DNA of 64,000 bases, from contig CBDCWA010000004.1 in assembly GCA_965223255.1 (NCBI GenBank), forward strand, positions 496,001-560,000, in the 5' to 3' direction. Below, piece after piece: positions 54,594 through 63,585 of this stretch; position 1 is the stretch's first letter, and every line of letters starts with the position of its first letter. The notes under the pieces were generated by a model. That model searched no databases, was not told the origin of the DNA, and was given only the letters and a program-made list of their open reading frames with translations. The DNA comes from CBDCWA01 sp965223255 (GTDB lineage Bacteria; Pseudomonadota; Alphaproteobacteria; Rhizobiales; Hyphomicrobiaceae). The translations under genes were made by a program, and so were the position numbers.

Positions 54594-56033
54594 ATGGGCA
54601 AGACGACAGGTTTTTTGGAAATCGATCGCACAGAGCGGACCTATCAACCGGTTGAGGAGCGCACTCGGCACTGGAATGAATTTGTCATTCCGTTGGGTGA
54701 GTCCGGCACGAAGGCACAAGCCGCCAGGTGCATGGATTGCGGCATTCCCTATTGTCACAATGGCTGCCCGGTCAACAATCAAATCCCCGACTGGAATGAC
54801 TTGGTCTATAACGGTGACTGGAAGACAGCCGCCCAGAATCTCCACTCGACCAATAATTTCCCCGAAGTCACTGGGCGCGTCTGTCCAGCACCGTGCGAAG
54901 CCTCGTGCACACTCAATATCGAAGACATCCCAGTCACCATCAAGACCATCGAATGTGCGATCGCCGACCGTGCCTGGTCGGAAGGATGGCTGGCCCCCAA
55001 TCCGCCGGAAACCAAGACCGGCAAGAGCGTTGCAATCGTTGGTTCCGGCCCCGCAGGCTTAGCCGCCGCCCAACAACTCGCCCGCGCCGGCCACGACGTC
55101 CACGTCTTTGAAAAAAATGCCAGACCTGGCGGCCTGCTGGTCTATGGCATTCCCGACTTTAAGATGGAAAAGGACATTATCGCGCGCCGCGTTAAACAGA
55201 TGGAGACGGAAGGGGTTACGTTTCATTGCAACGCCCATGTCGGCAAGAAAGTGAAACTCAAGGAGTTGATAAAAAAACACGACGCAGTCCTGCTCGCTGG
55301 CGGCTCCGAACACCCATTTGATTTTTTTGCCAAGTCCGATGGCCGCGAACTCGACGGTATTTACTTCGCAATGCATTTCCTGCCGCAGCAAAATCGCCGC
55401 GTTGCCGGCGAAGAGCTGCGCCCGGATCTTCCGGATGTCACGGCAAAGGACAAACACGTTATCGTTATCGGTGGTGGCGACACCGGTTCCGACTGCATCG
55501 GCACCAGCTTTCGCCAGGGCGCCAAATCTGTGACCCAGTTGGAAATCATGCCCAAGCCGCCGGAAATGGAAAACAAGGAATTGTCCTGGCCGCATTGGCC
55601 TCTGAAGCTCAGAATTTCAACCAGCCAGGCGGAGGGTGCAAAAGTCGAATATCAGATTTCGACAACCGGTTTTGCCGGCGAGAATGGCCGCATCACAAAA
55701 CTTCTCTACACCCGCGTCGACGAAAAACTGCAGCCCGTTGCCGGCACCGAAGGTGAATTGCCTGCCGATATGGTACTTCTGGCGATGGGATTTTCCGGCC
55801 CGATTGAAACCGACCTGATCAAGGAACTCGGACTAAAGGTTGTCCCCCGCGGCCGCTTCAAAGGCTTGGACGCCGATGAAATGTCTTACAGGCTCGCCAG
55901 CCACGACAAATTGTTCGCTGCCGGCGACATTCGTCGCGGCCAATCTTTGGTCGTTTGGGCGATCCGCGAAGGCCGCCAGGCGGCCCATTCGATTGACAAG
56001 TTCCTTATGGGCACGACGGATTTGCCGCGCTGA
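54594..56033 (+). CDS. gltD: glutamate synthase, small subunit
   Basis: Flavin and Fe-S electron-transfer subunit of GOGAT, 479 residues. N-terminal [4Fe-4S] cysteines in RCMDCGIPYCHNGCPVNNQIPDWN (split: C48-type cluster) and CPAPCEASC, FAD motif VGSGPAGLAAAQQLARAGH around 145, and NADPH site VIGGGDTGSDCIG around 290. Late AAGDIRRGQSLVVWAIREG. GGAAG seven bases before ATG 54594; an ORF opening at 54537 overlaps gltB. Cotranscribed with gltB, 16 bases apart. Confidence 0.97.
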   Translation: MGKTTGFLEIDRTERTYQPVEERTRHWNEFVIPLGESGTKAQAARCMDCGIPYCHNGCPVNNQIPDWNDLVYNGDWKTAAQNLHSTNNFPEVTGRVCPAPCEASCTLNIEDIPVTIKTIECAIADRAWSEGWLAPNPPETKTGKSVAIVGSGPAGLAAAQQLARAGHDVHVFEKNARPGGLLVYGIPDFKMEKDIIARRVKQMETEGVTFHCNAHVGKKVKLKELIKKHDAVLLAGGSEHPFDFFAKSDGRELDGIYFAMHFLPQQNRRVAGEELRPDLPDVTAKDKHVIVIGGGDTGSDCIGTSFRQGAKSVTQLEIMPKPPEMENKELSWPHWPLKLRISTSQAEGAKVEYQISTTGFAGENGRITKLLYTRVDEKLQPVAGTEGELPADMVLLAMGFSGPIETDLIKELGLKVVPRGRFKGLDADEMSYRLASHDKLFAAGDIRRGQSLVVWAIREGRQAAHSIDKFLMGTTDLPR

Positions 56034-56308
56034 CCCCCTTCCGGTTTGCGCTATTACAAAGCATAAACATTGGGAAAATTGCGAAAGATCAATGCCTTTG
56101 GCTCGCAATCTCAGTGAGATCAAATCGCCCTGCACCCCGACGTGCTGCGCGGCAAAAGACCTTTTTGCGCCATCAAGGCGCCTGTGGTTAGACGAACTGG
56201 TATGTTTATATTTGAGCTTAACACGATTTAGTATTTTAGGGCCTGGGGCGCACAAATACGATTTAGCGGCCCACACGCGCACCGACCTCGAAGCGATGGG
56301 TGACGGAC

Positions 56309-56701
56309 ATGGATACACATCTTGATATTCAATTTAACGGATTGGACCGCAGCGAAGCGATTGAAACACACATTGAGGAAAAAGTAGCCAAGCTCAAGAA
56401 GCGCTTTGCCCGCATGACTCATTGCCGGGTCGTGATCGAGGTACCGCATCGCAATCCGGCGCGCGCACACAAGAGCAAGATCTATATGGTCAAGATCGAG
56501 ATCAGCATTCCATCTCACAATCCGATTATCGTGACCCATGACCGCGACGACGATCACACACACGAAGACATTTTGATAGCCATTCGCGATGCATTTGACG
56601 CCGCCGAAAGACAGGCCAAAGTGCTCAATCGAAAGATTTCAACACCGGCCAAAAACGAACGCAGTCGCCGCCGCCCTGCAAGGCCGACCGAAAGTGGCTA
56701 G
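56309..56701 (+). CDS. HPF/RaiA-family ribosome-associated protein
   Basis: A 130-aa protein of the sigma-54 modulation/S30AE family that binds 30S subunits in stationary phase and prevents dissociation or wasteful translation. Signature LDIQFNGLDRSEAIETHIEEKV (split by eye: residues 4-25), KLKKRFARMTHCRVVIE, and HTHEDILIAIRDAFDAAERQAK. The tail is basic. ATG 56309 chosen; a GTG at 56300 is possible. It lacks the long C-terminal dimer domain, so it is the short type. Single gene; about 275 bases before it show no gene. Confidence 0.85.
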   Translation: MDTHLDIQFNGLDRSEAIETHIEEKVAKLKKRFARMTHCRVVIEVPHRNPARAHKSKIYMVKIEISIPSHNPIIVTHDRDDDHTHEDILIAIRDAFDAAERQAKVLNRKISTPAKNERSRRRPARPTESG

Positions 56702-56744
56702 ATCAAAGTCTCAACAGCAAGAGTCGTGAGGGCGGTGGCCCGCT

Positions 56745-58124
56745 TCAACGATTAGGCCGGCGCAACGGTATGGGCGGATAACGGCTTGCTCGCGGCGCAA
56801 ACCGGCCAATCCGCGGCTTGGTTTTCTTAGACACCAAGTTTTTCGGCAATGCATAAGTATCGCGCGGCCAACGGAAATCGTCGGCGCGCCCTGCCACGGA
56901 TGGAAGTTTTTCACCCTTAACGAGCGCCCGGAAGAACGGCAGTTGTGAGGCAGGCAGCCGGCTGGAATTGGTCTGCGAGCGTACCGCCGGCGTCAGCGAA
57001 CGAAGAACAACCAACCCGTTCGGCAATTCGTCACTGATCGTCAATCCAACCCGCATCGCCTTATCCTGGGACTGCCCCCTGGTGATAACCGCAAGCACTG
57101 AGCGCGAAATTGCCGGCCGTAACAGCTTTATTTTCGTCGAACGGCGCCACAAGCTAGCCTTCTTATCAGGCAGCGTTAGCGTCGAGTGATCCGCCGCTTC
57201 CGCTGGCGCAGTTTTCGCCAGTCGCGCAGAAATCTTCTTTTTCTTGCCCGCTTTGCGACCCTTTTGATTGGCACTTGTTGACGCTGCGCTAGGCGGGACT
57301 ACGCCAAGCGGGTTGATCCGCTTCTGCTCTTGTATCGCCCCCAGAAGTGGGATATCGCGCTCTGTCTTCGAGGACCGCAAATCGCGTCGGATCGGCCCCT
57401 CAATAAAGTGCGCGATTTTTGCGTAACCTGCCTTCGTGAAATGAATACCGTCTTTATAACGCAATAGCCGTGTTGCGCCGCTGACATCCGGACCATAGGC
57501 ACTGAACTCACCTTCATCCGATGCCGTTAAGCGATAGATATCGATGTATCGAATACCGTTGCGATACGCTTGCTGACGCAGGATCTGATTGATAATTCTG
57601 ACCCCGCGATTTCGAAATTCGCCACGCATAACCGGCAGGCCCACCCAATAAGCACCGACCTTGGCAGTCTTGAGAACGGTCATCACCTGCTGCACGCGTT
57701 GGTTGTATATTCGCTTCCAACCATCAGAACCGACGCGAAGTCGCCCGTTCGCTCGACGAATCGACACACGGTCGTAAGTGCCGAGCAGCAAGACGGCAAT
57801 TGTATACTTCTTCTGCCCGAGTTCAGTCTTCAGGTTTTCGAGCGATTCCTCCCAGTCACCGCGCAAGAGGCCTCGAAGAGCCAAATGTCGCGGTTGAATG
57901 TTGATCCGCCGGTTGCCGGCAAGCGTCGCCTTGAGCCCGACCATCAAACCCTGGGCCAGCCAATCACCGATAACGATCGCCTGATGCGTATCACCAGGAG
58001 GAAAGGGTGTGAGATAACTCGCATGATCGGTCTTGCCTTGTGCCACCGCCGGCAGCGCGCCACCGGTGCCGACCAGGACAAATGCGGCCGCAATCACCAA
58101 TAGTGTTTTACCAATCTTAGTCAT
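56745..58124 (-). CDS. DUF459 SGNH-like protein without the serine nucleophile
   Basis: A 459-aa exported protein. From ATG 58124 (AAGG ten bases upstream) it starts with a signal peptide (LLVIAAAFVLVGTGGALPAVAQ) and then an SGNH fold. The block I segment reads VIGDWLAQGL, with W55 where the serine of GDSxA belongs, while the block V pair DGIHFTKAGY (Asp/His) is kept. It may therefore be a non-catalytic binding protein. Long basic C-terminal part from about residue 240 (KKKKISARLAK and others). Usual relatives act as O-acyl esterases on wall sugars. Neighbour of a lytic transglycosylase. Confidence 0.82.
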   Translation of the reverse strand: MTKIGKTLLVIAAAFVLVGTGGALPAVAQGKTDHASYLTPFPPGDTHQAIVIGDWLAQGLMVGLKATLAGNRRINIQPRHLALRGLLRGDWEESLENLKTELGQKKYTIAVLLLGTYDRVSIRRANGRLRVGSDGWKRIYNQRVQQVMTVLKTAKVGAYWVGLPVMRGEFRNRGVRIINQILRQQAYRNGIRYIDIYRLTASDEGEFSAYGPDVSGATRLLRYKDGIHFTKAGYAKIAHFIEGPIRRDLRSSKTERDIPLLGAIQEQKRINPLGVVPPSAASTSANQKGRKAGKKKKISARLAKTAPAEAADHSTLTLPDKKASLWRRSTKIKLLRPAISRSVLAVITRGQSQDKAMRVGLTISDELPNGLVVLRSLTPAVRSQTNSSRLPASQLPFFRALVKGEKLPSVAGRADDFRWPRDTYALPKNLVSKKTKPRIGRFAPRASRYPPIPLRRPNR

Positions 58125-58203
58125 GCCTACCTTGCCATCGGTGCATCTGCGGCCGATATCAACACGCATTCGCTTATAGCTGCAACTTGCCCATTGCCCA
58201 AAT

Positions 58204-59469
58204 TTACTTCTTTGCACGCAAATGCTGCAACAACCGACGTGTCGGCCAACAGTCAACAGGCTGCTTCGTCTTCACCTGATACTGCCCGATCATACGACGT
58301 GTATTTGACCCAACCTTGCCATCAACAATACTGATCGCCATTCCGCGCTCTTTAAGCGCAGCTTGGATTGCACCCACATCCTGCCCCCTGAGCTGACTCA
58401 CCCGACGCCACTTAACCCTGAAGTCGCCGCCACCGCCGATCCGATCCGCCAAATGCCCGACGAACAAGGCATAAAGATCTGACATGTTGTAGCGGCGGAT
58501 GACCTTGAAATTCTCAGTGGCTAAGAACGATGGACCATATCGCCCAGCCGGACTCATCAAATAGGCCCGCGTCGTGCGGTGTTCAGCTAAGAATTTGCGC
58601 TGCCGGGTACGTTTAACGCCAAGCTTCAGCCAGTCCTCGATCGACCGTTCATCTTCTGGGCCCTCATTGGCACACGAAACCGTGCCTCCTAGTTTGACCT
58701 CATAGCCCCAAGACAGACCCTTGACCCAGCCCTTGGCCTTGAGCTGACGCGCCGCCGCACCCAGCGCATCCGGGACAGACTTGAATATGTCGCGCCGCCC
58801 ATCACCGTCCATGTCGACAACATAGTCCTCGAACTCCGACGGCATCAATTGCGGCAACCCCATCGCGCCTGCCCATGACGATTTCATTTGTCTGCGGTGC
58901 ATGCGCTTGTCGGTAATGAGTTTCAGGGCAAACAGCAATTCGCGTCGGAACAGTTCCTTGCGCCGGCCGAGATAGGCCTGCGTCACCAAAACCCGGACCG
59001 CATCATGGCGCGGCTTATAAGCGCCATAGGCCGTCTCACGACCCCAGATCGCCAGAACGACGTTGCGATCAACGCCGATCTCCTCTTCGATGCGCCTAAG
59101 TGCCTTGGCATAACGCCCCCGCAGCACCCGACCCTTTTTTGCAAGTGCAACAATATAAGAACGTTTGAGATAGGCCTGCGGTGGCTTGGTAAATTCGGCC
59201 TGTCCGCGGTTAGACAGTTTGGGCTGCTTCGTCGTGGCAAGATCCGGCAACGACCGATCAAGCGTGATGCCTTTCAATTCGCGCTTGAACACGGCCTCCG
59301 AAACACCCAACGATTGGGCATCAACCCAGAGAACTTTCAGCCAGTCGGCAAATTTCTGCGTCGCCCCGGCCGGAGCCACGCTGACAAAACTGAAACTCAT
59401 CAGGCTCGCCACCAACACAACGCGCACCGGCTGGCACAACAACACCGATTTTCGCGCCAGCCCGATCAT
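58204..59469 (-). CDS. lytic murein transglycosylase, MltB/SLT70-3 type
   Basis: Periplasmic muramidase of 421 residues that cleaves the MurNAc-GlcNAc bond. Signal peptide about 1-35, SLT domain about 40-340 with catalytic Glu in IWGRETAYGAYKP, MGLPQLMPSEFEDYVVDMDGDG and RYNMSDLYALFVGHLADRI, then a C-terminal peptidoglycan-binding domain (GAIQAALKERGMAIS ... GSNTRRMIGQYQ). Its ATG overlaps the galE stop by 4 bases (ATGA), so it is coupled to galE. Followed by the DUF459 gene on the same strand. Confidence 0.94.
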   Translation of the reverse strand: MIGLARKSVLLCQPVRVVLVASLMSFSFVSVAPAGATQKFADWLKVLWVDAQSLGVSEAVFKRELKGITLDRSLPDLATTKQPKLSNRGQAEFTKPPQAYLKRSYIVALAKKGRVLRGRYAKALRRIEEEIGVDRNVVLAIWGRETAYGAYKPRHDAVRVLVTQAYLGRRKELFRRELLFALKLITDKRMHRRQMKSSWAGAMGLPQLMPSEFEDYVVDMDGDGRRDIFKSVPDALGAAARQLKAKGWVKGLSWGYEVKLGGTVSCANEGPEDERSIEDWLKLGVKRTRQRKFLAEHRTTRAYLMSPAGRYGPSFLATENFKVIRRYNMSDLYALFVGHLADRIGGGGDFRVKWRRVSQLRGQDVGAIQAALKERGMAISIVDGKVGSNTRRMIGQYQVKTKQPVDCWPTRRLLQHLRAKK

Positions 59470-60458
59470 ATTGCTTGCATCCGTGCCTCAAGCCCCCGCT
59501 CCCAAGCCAGCGCCTGGCCAACAATCTGTTCCAGATCATCAAGCGTCGGCCGCCAACCCAAGATTGCTCGCGCCCGGTCTGACTGTGCGACAATTTCCGC
59601 CGGATCACCTGCCCGACGCCCGACATATCGCACATTGAAATCCACACCAGAAACACGCTTTACGACATCAATCACATCCAACACCGAAAACCCTCTGGAA
59701 TAACCGCAATTGAAAACATCGGACCGCCCGCCTTGACGCAGGTACTGCAAGGCATCGCGGTGCCCACGAACCAAATCGCTGACATGGATATAATCACGCA
59801 CACAACTGCCGTCTGCGGTCGGGTAATCGGTCCCGTAAACCTCTAGATAGGGCCGCTTTCCCAAAGCGACTTCGCAGGCAACCTTAATCAGGTGAGTGGC
59901 ATTCGCCGTCGATTGGCCAGTGCGACCCAGGGGATCGGCGCCGGCGACATTGAAATAGCGCAGCGCCACATAAGCAAAATTGTGTGCTATGGCAGTGTCG
60001 CGCAGCATCCATTCCGTCATCAGCTTCGATGTGCCGTAAGGCGACATCGGCGCCAACGGTGCGGTCTCAGGAATGGGCATTCTGTCTGGCATACCATAGA
60101 CGGCGGCCGTGGATGAAAAAATGAAATGCGGCACGTGCTCCCGGACGGCTGTTTCGATCAGCGTTCGCGACTTTGCGGTATTATTGTGATAGTATGAAAG
60201 TGGTTTTTCGACTGATTCCGGAACGATCACGGAGCCGGCGAAATGGATAATACAGGAGACATTGTGTTTTCTGATCACCATTCCGACCGCATGTGCATCA
60301 CCACAATCGATCTCGGCAAACGGCACATCCTGTGGCAGGGCCCAACGAAATCCGGTCGACAAGTTGTCCACAACAACGACATTTTCGCCCGCATCGAGAA
60401 GTTCCCATACCATATGACTGCCGATAAAACCGGCACCACCTGTAATAAGCACTGTCAT
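59466..60458 (-). CDS. galE: UDP-glucose 4-epimerase
   Basis: Interconverts UDP-glucose and UDP-galactose for polysaccharide synthesis. The 330 residues have the SDR core: TGGAGFIGSHMVWELL (about 7-22), FSSTAAVYG, YGTSK catalytic pair (about 146-150), YFNVAGADPLG and DYIHVSDL. Probable operon of galE, transglycosylase and DUF459, divergent from galU, which makes the substrate UDP-glucose. Secure. Confidence 0.96.
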   Translation of the reverse strand: MTVLITGGAGFIGSHMVWELLDAGENVVVVDNLSTGFRWALPQDVPFAEIDCGDAHAVGMVIRKHNVSCIIHFAGSVIVPESVEKPLSYYHNNTAKSRTLIETAVREHVPHFIFSSTAAVYGMPDRMPIPETAPLAPMSPYGTSKLMTEWMLRDTAIAHNFAYVALRYFNVAGADPLGRTGQSTANATHLIKVACEVALGKRPYLEVYGTDYPTADGSCVRDYIHVSDLVRGHRDALQYLRQGGRSDVFNCGYSRGFSVLDVIDVVKRVSGVDFNVRYVGRRAGDPAEIVAQSDRARAILGWRPTLDDLEQIVGQALAWERGLEARMQAI

Positions 60459-60647
60459 GACTATTCCTCGGACCTACCGCTCACACCATGTCACCCCAAA
60501 TCCACCCGCTGACTCCGCAGCCTCGCTGTTTGCATCAGGGTGCCAACAAAACCATGCACTTGGCGGCATTGAGCTGCACCTCTGCATCAGCAAAATGTCG
60601 AAGATGCGGCTTATCAGTCTGCAATAAAATTGCCGCAGGTCACACAA

Positions 60648-60662
60648 TAGAATTGAATTCTA
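60648..60662. promoter_or_regulatory. 15-bp perfect palindrome upstream of galU
   Basis: TAGAATT-G-AATTCTA, perfect two-fold symmetry around one base, 66 bases before the galU start and in the galE/galU divergent spacer. Probably an operator for a dimeric regulator; no match to a known box (it resembles but does not fit the Irr ICE motif spacing). Confidence 0.4.
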
Positions 60663-60728
60663 GTCACATATATTTTCCAGGATCCATGTCACAGAGGTCG
60701 TCAAAACGACTGAGAGGACCATAAGACT

Positions 60729-61619
60729 ATGAATCGTTCGATAATGCGCATCCGCAAGGCTGTTTTCCCCGTCGCCGGCCTTGGCACGCGCTTTCTGCCT
60801 GCCACCAAGGCCATGCCCAAGGAGATGCTGACCGTCGTCGATCGCCCGGTAATCCAGCATGTTGTAGACGAGGCCAAAGCCGCCGGCATCGAACACTTCG
60901 TGTTCGTTACAGGGCGCAACAAGGGGATCATCGAAGACCACTTTGACAATGCTTTTGAGCTCGAACAAACACTCGAATCTCGGGGCAAAACCGAAGCATT
61001 AAGAGATCTCCTCACCGATCTGCCACCGCCTGGACAGACCAGCTTCACCCGCCAGCAGGCGCCTTTGGGCCTCGGTCACGCGGTTTGGTGTGCCCGTGAC
61101 ATCGTCGGCAACGAACCTTTTGCTCTGCTCTTGCCGGATATGCTGCATCACTCGCAGACGCCCTGCCTCGCCACAATGATAAAGGCCTATAATGAACTGG
61201 GCGGCAATCACATTGCCGTCTCGCCCGTTCCCGAGGACCAGACCCATAATTATGGCATTGTCGCCGTTGAAGACGCTGCTGCTGACATAACACCCATCCA
61301 CGCGATGGTCGAAAAGCCGCCACCCAATCAAGCCCCCTCAAACTTGCACATTACCGGGCGTTATATTCTTCAGCCGGAAATTTTTGATTTGCTTGCGACC
61401 CAGGAACGCGGTGCCGGCAACGAAATTCAATTGACCGATGCCATGATCAAACTAGCCGCCGCCGAGGAGCAAAACTTCTTCGCCGTTCGCTTCAATGGAC
61501 AAATATATGACTGTGGCGCAAAGGTCGGCTTCCTGGCCGCAAATATCGCCTATGCCTTGGAACGCGAGGATCTTCACGAAGATCTGAGAGAAGTACTCCT
61601 CAAACTGGTCAGCCCCTAA
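60729..61619 (+). CDS. galU: UTP-glucose-1-phosphate uridylyltransferase
   Basis: Makes UDP-glucose from UTP and glucose-1-phosphate. The 296 residues include AVFPVAGLGTRFLPATKAMPKEM (11-33) for nucleotide binding, DRPVIQHVVDEAKAAGI, LLPDML, and GRYILQPEIFDLL; ends with GFLAANIAYAL. Family length is normal. Supplies galE and envelope glycan synthesis. Start ATG 60729 (a second ATG at 60744 is possible). Confidence 0.96.
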   Translation: MNRSIMRIRKAVFPVAGLGTRFLPATKAMPKEMLTVVDRPVIQHVVDEAKAAGIEHFVFVTGRNKGIIEDHFDNAFELEQTLESRGKTEALRDLLTDLPPPGQTSFTRQQAPLGLGHAVWCARDIVGNEPFALLLPDMLHHSQTPCLATMIKAYNELGGNHIAVSPVPEDQTHNYGIVAVEDAAADITPIHAMVEKPPPNQAPSNLHITGRYILQPEIFDLLATQERGAGNEIQLTDAMIKLAAAEEQNFFAVRFNGQIYDCGAKVGFLAANIAYALEREDLHEDLREVLLKLVSP

Positions 61620-61699
61620 ACATGTAACGCAGTAAAGCAAACTAATCGTCGTTAACTTGTCGGGAAATGCCGACAGACAACGGCACGAACATGCGACCC

Positions 61700-61716
61700 T
61701 TGACATACCGTGTCAA
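61700..61716. promoter_or_regulatory. inverted repeat TTGACA-N5-TGTCAA
   Basis: Six-base arms around TACCG in the 330-base spacer between galU and kdsD; could be an operator upstream of kdsD or, since TTGACA is also a -35 element, part of a promoter on either strand. No clear -10 at 17 bases. The rest of the spacer shows no gene. Confidence 0.3.
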
Positions 61717-61949
61717 AGTCGCACGCTTTAATGAAGGCCCCGTCTCTGCTATGCACCTGTGGACCAACCTGCTTTCGATTGAAACAGGCGCGATACCGAT
61801 TATAAGCAGATGGGTTGTTCGATTCTTTATGGGCGATCATCTTTGTGCGTTAAGTTTGAACCGCCTCTTCCGTTTCAACTAACGCACGATGCTCTAGGAC
61901 CAGCCCCATGGCGCCCGAGCGGGCACCACAAGAAACAAGGCACCGCCTG

Positions 61950-62975
61950 ATGTCATCATCCCCCTCAAGCATTGCAAAGGCGCCGAACCGACCGAAAAAT
62001 GCTGCGACGTCGAGCCCGGCGATAGAATCCGCCACCCGCACCTTACATCTTGAGAGCAAGGGGCTATCGGTCTTATCCGAACGGCTGCTTGGGGAAATGG
62101 CCGTTCCCTTTCAAGACGCGGTTGACCGCCTGAAAGCAGCCCGCGGCCGGGTCATTGTAACCGGCATGGGCAAGAGCGGTCATGTCGGTGAAAAGGTCGC
62201 AGCAACGTTTGCTTCTACTGGTACTCCGGCATTTTTTGTGCACCCAAGCGAAGCCAGCCACGGCGACCTCGGCATGATCACCCGTGATGATGTTATCCTG
62301 GCGCTGTCATGGTCAGGTGAAACCGTTGAGTTGTTCAATATTCTGACCTTTTCGCGAAGCAACAATGTGCCATTGATCGCGATTACATCGCGCAAGTCCT
62401 CTGCCCTGGCAGCCGCCAGCGACGTCGTTTTGCATTTGCCAAAAGCCAAAGAGGCCTGCCCGCATGGCCTGGCCCCAACCACATCGACCACCATGCAGCT
62501 GGCCATTGGAGATGCCCTAGCCATCGCGCTCCTTGAGGCCAAAGGTTTCACCGCCCATGATTTCAAGGTCTTCCATCCTGGCGGATCGCTCGGCGCACGC
62601 TTAAAGCACGTCCGCGATGTCATGCACACCGGAAAAGAACTGCCCCTCGCCCGAGACGATGCCATGATGGGCGAAGCCCTGGTCACCATGACCCAGAAAG
62701 CGTTTGGCTGCCTTGGCATTGTGGACACCAAGGGCGAATTGATTGGTATCATCACCGATGGCGACTTACGTCGTCATATGGGTGGCCAGCTATTGAACGC
62801 CCGCACCGGCGATATCATGACCAAAAACCCGAAATTTGTTGACCCTGATATGCTGGCCTCTGCCGCCTTGGAGCGGATCAATGCCTCGCGCATTACCGCG
62901 CTTTTCGTCGTCGAACAATCGAAGCCTGTCGGCATCGTTCATGTCCACGACTTATTGCGGGAAGGGATAGCGTAA
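61950..62975 (+). CDS. kdsD: arabinose-5-phosphate isomerase (KdsD/KpsF family)
   Basis: Converts ribulose-5-phosphate to arabinose-5-phosphate, the first step toward Kdo of lipopolysaccharide. 341 residues from ATG 61950; the upstream in-frame ATG at 61908 is also open. SIS domain with VTGMGKSGHVGEKVAATFASTGTPAFFVHPSEASHGDLGMI (split here for reading: residues about 67-107), WSGET and APTTSTTMQLAIGDALA, then two CBS domains (about 210-265 and 280-340). A 38-residue Ser/Pro/Ala-rich N-terminal extension is longer than usual. Implies the organism makes Kdo. Confidence 0.94.
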   Translation: MSSSPSSIAKAPNRPKNAATSSPAIESATRTLHLESKGLSVLSERLLGEMAVPFQDAVDRLKAARGRVIVTGMGKSGHVGEKVAATFASTGTPAFFVHPSEASHGDLGMITRDDVILALSWSGETVELFNILTFSRSNNVPLIAITSRKSSALAAASDVVLHLPKAKEACPHGLAPTTSTTMQLAIGDALAIALLEAKGFTAHDFKVFHPGGSLGARLKHVRDVMHTGKELPLARDDAMMGEALVTMTQKAFGCLGIVDTKGELIGIITDGDLRRHMGGQLLNARTGDIMTKNPKFVDPDMLASAALERINASRITALFVVEQSKPVGIVHVHDLLREGIA

Positions 62976-63000
62976 CGCGCACAGTCCCTCTTGCAAATCT

Positions 63001-63462
63001 CTACACGGGCTCGACGATAAGCACAGTCCCATCGACGCCAGTGATACGCACGCTCTCACCCGCGTCAATCTCTCCTGGACCCTGCGCCAGCCAGACCGTA
63101 TCGCCGACCCTTACGCGACCTCGTCCTCCTGCAAATGTCGTCTCAACCTGTACAACCTGTCCGATATAATTTGAGCCACGCACATTCAATGTCGGCTGAT
63201 CACTATCGACGGGACGCGGGCGCCAATAGAATCGGGTGAGCCAAACTGATGTAATCGAAATCGCACCGAACAGTGCCAACTGCCATTCCCACGGCAGCAT
63301 ATCCCCAAGAGCAAGTGCTAAACTGCCAACGATAATGGCCGCCATTCCGAACCACATAAAATGGATACCCGGAATGATCGTTTCAGCAACCAATAAGGCG
63401 ACAGCCAGGACAAACCAGTTCCAGGCCCCGAGGTTGATAAAAAATTGTCCGATCCCACCCAT
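63001..63462 (-). CDS. short NfeD-family membrane protein
   Basis: 153 residues: membrane segments about 15-34 and 37-55, 62-78, followed by the OB-fold NfeD domain with NYIGQVVQVETTFAGGRGRVRVGDTVWLA and a final VTGVDGTVLIVEP-like end. No protease domain, so it is the short NfeD1a/NfeD-type partner. Immediately upstream on the same strand direction lies an SPFH gene, with which such proteins pair. Role is membrane domain organisation by analogy. Confidence 0.9.
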   Translation of the reverse strand: MGGIGQFFINLGAWNWFVLAVALLVAETIIPGIHFMWFGMAAIIVGSLALALGDMLPWEWQLALFGAISITSVWLTRFYWRPRPVDSDQPTLNVRGSNYIGQVVQVETTFAGGRGRVRVGDTVWLAQGPGEIDAGESVRITGVDGTVLIVEPV

Positions 63463-63585
63463 CGCCTTTGCCTCCAGTAAAATTCTGCAGCGGGCGATTG
63501 ATGGATCGCAGGAAATCCGCTGCAGCTAAAACTGATCTATTTTGACCGACACAGTCCAAAAGGACAATGATATCGCCGGCTGGGT

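Noticed and set aside
56190..56210. Hairpin GCGCC-atcaa-GGCGC before the HPF gene
   Set aside because: The T-run is on the wrong side of the stem for either strand, so not a terminator.
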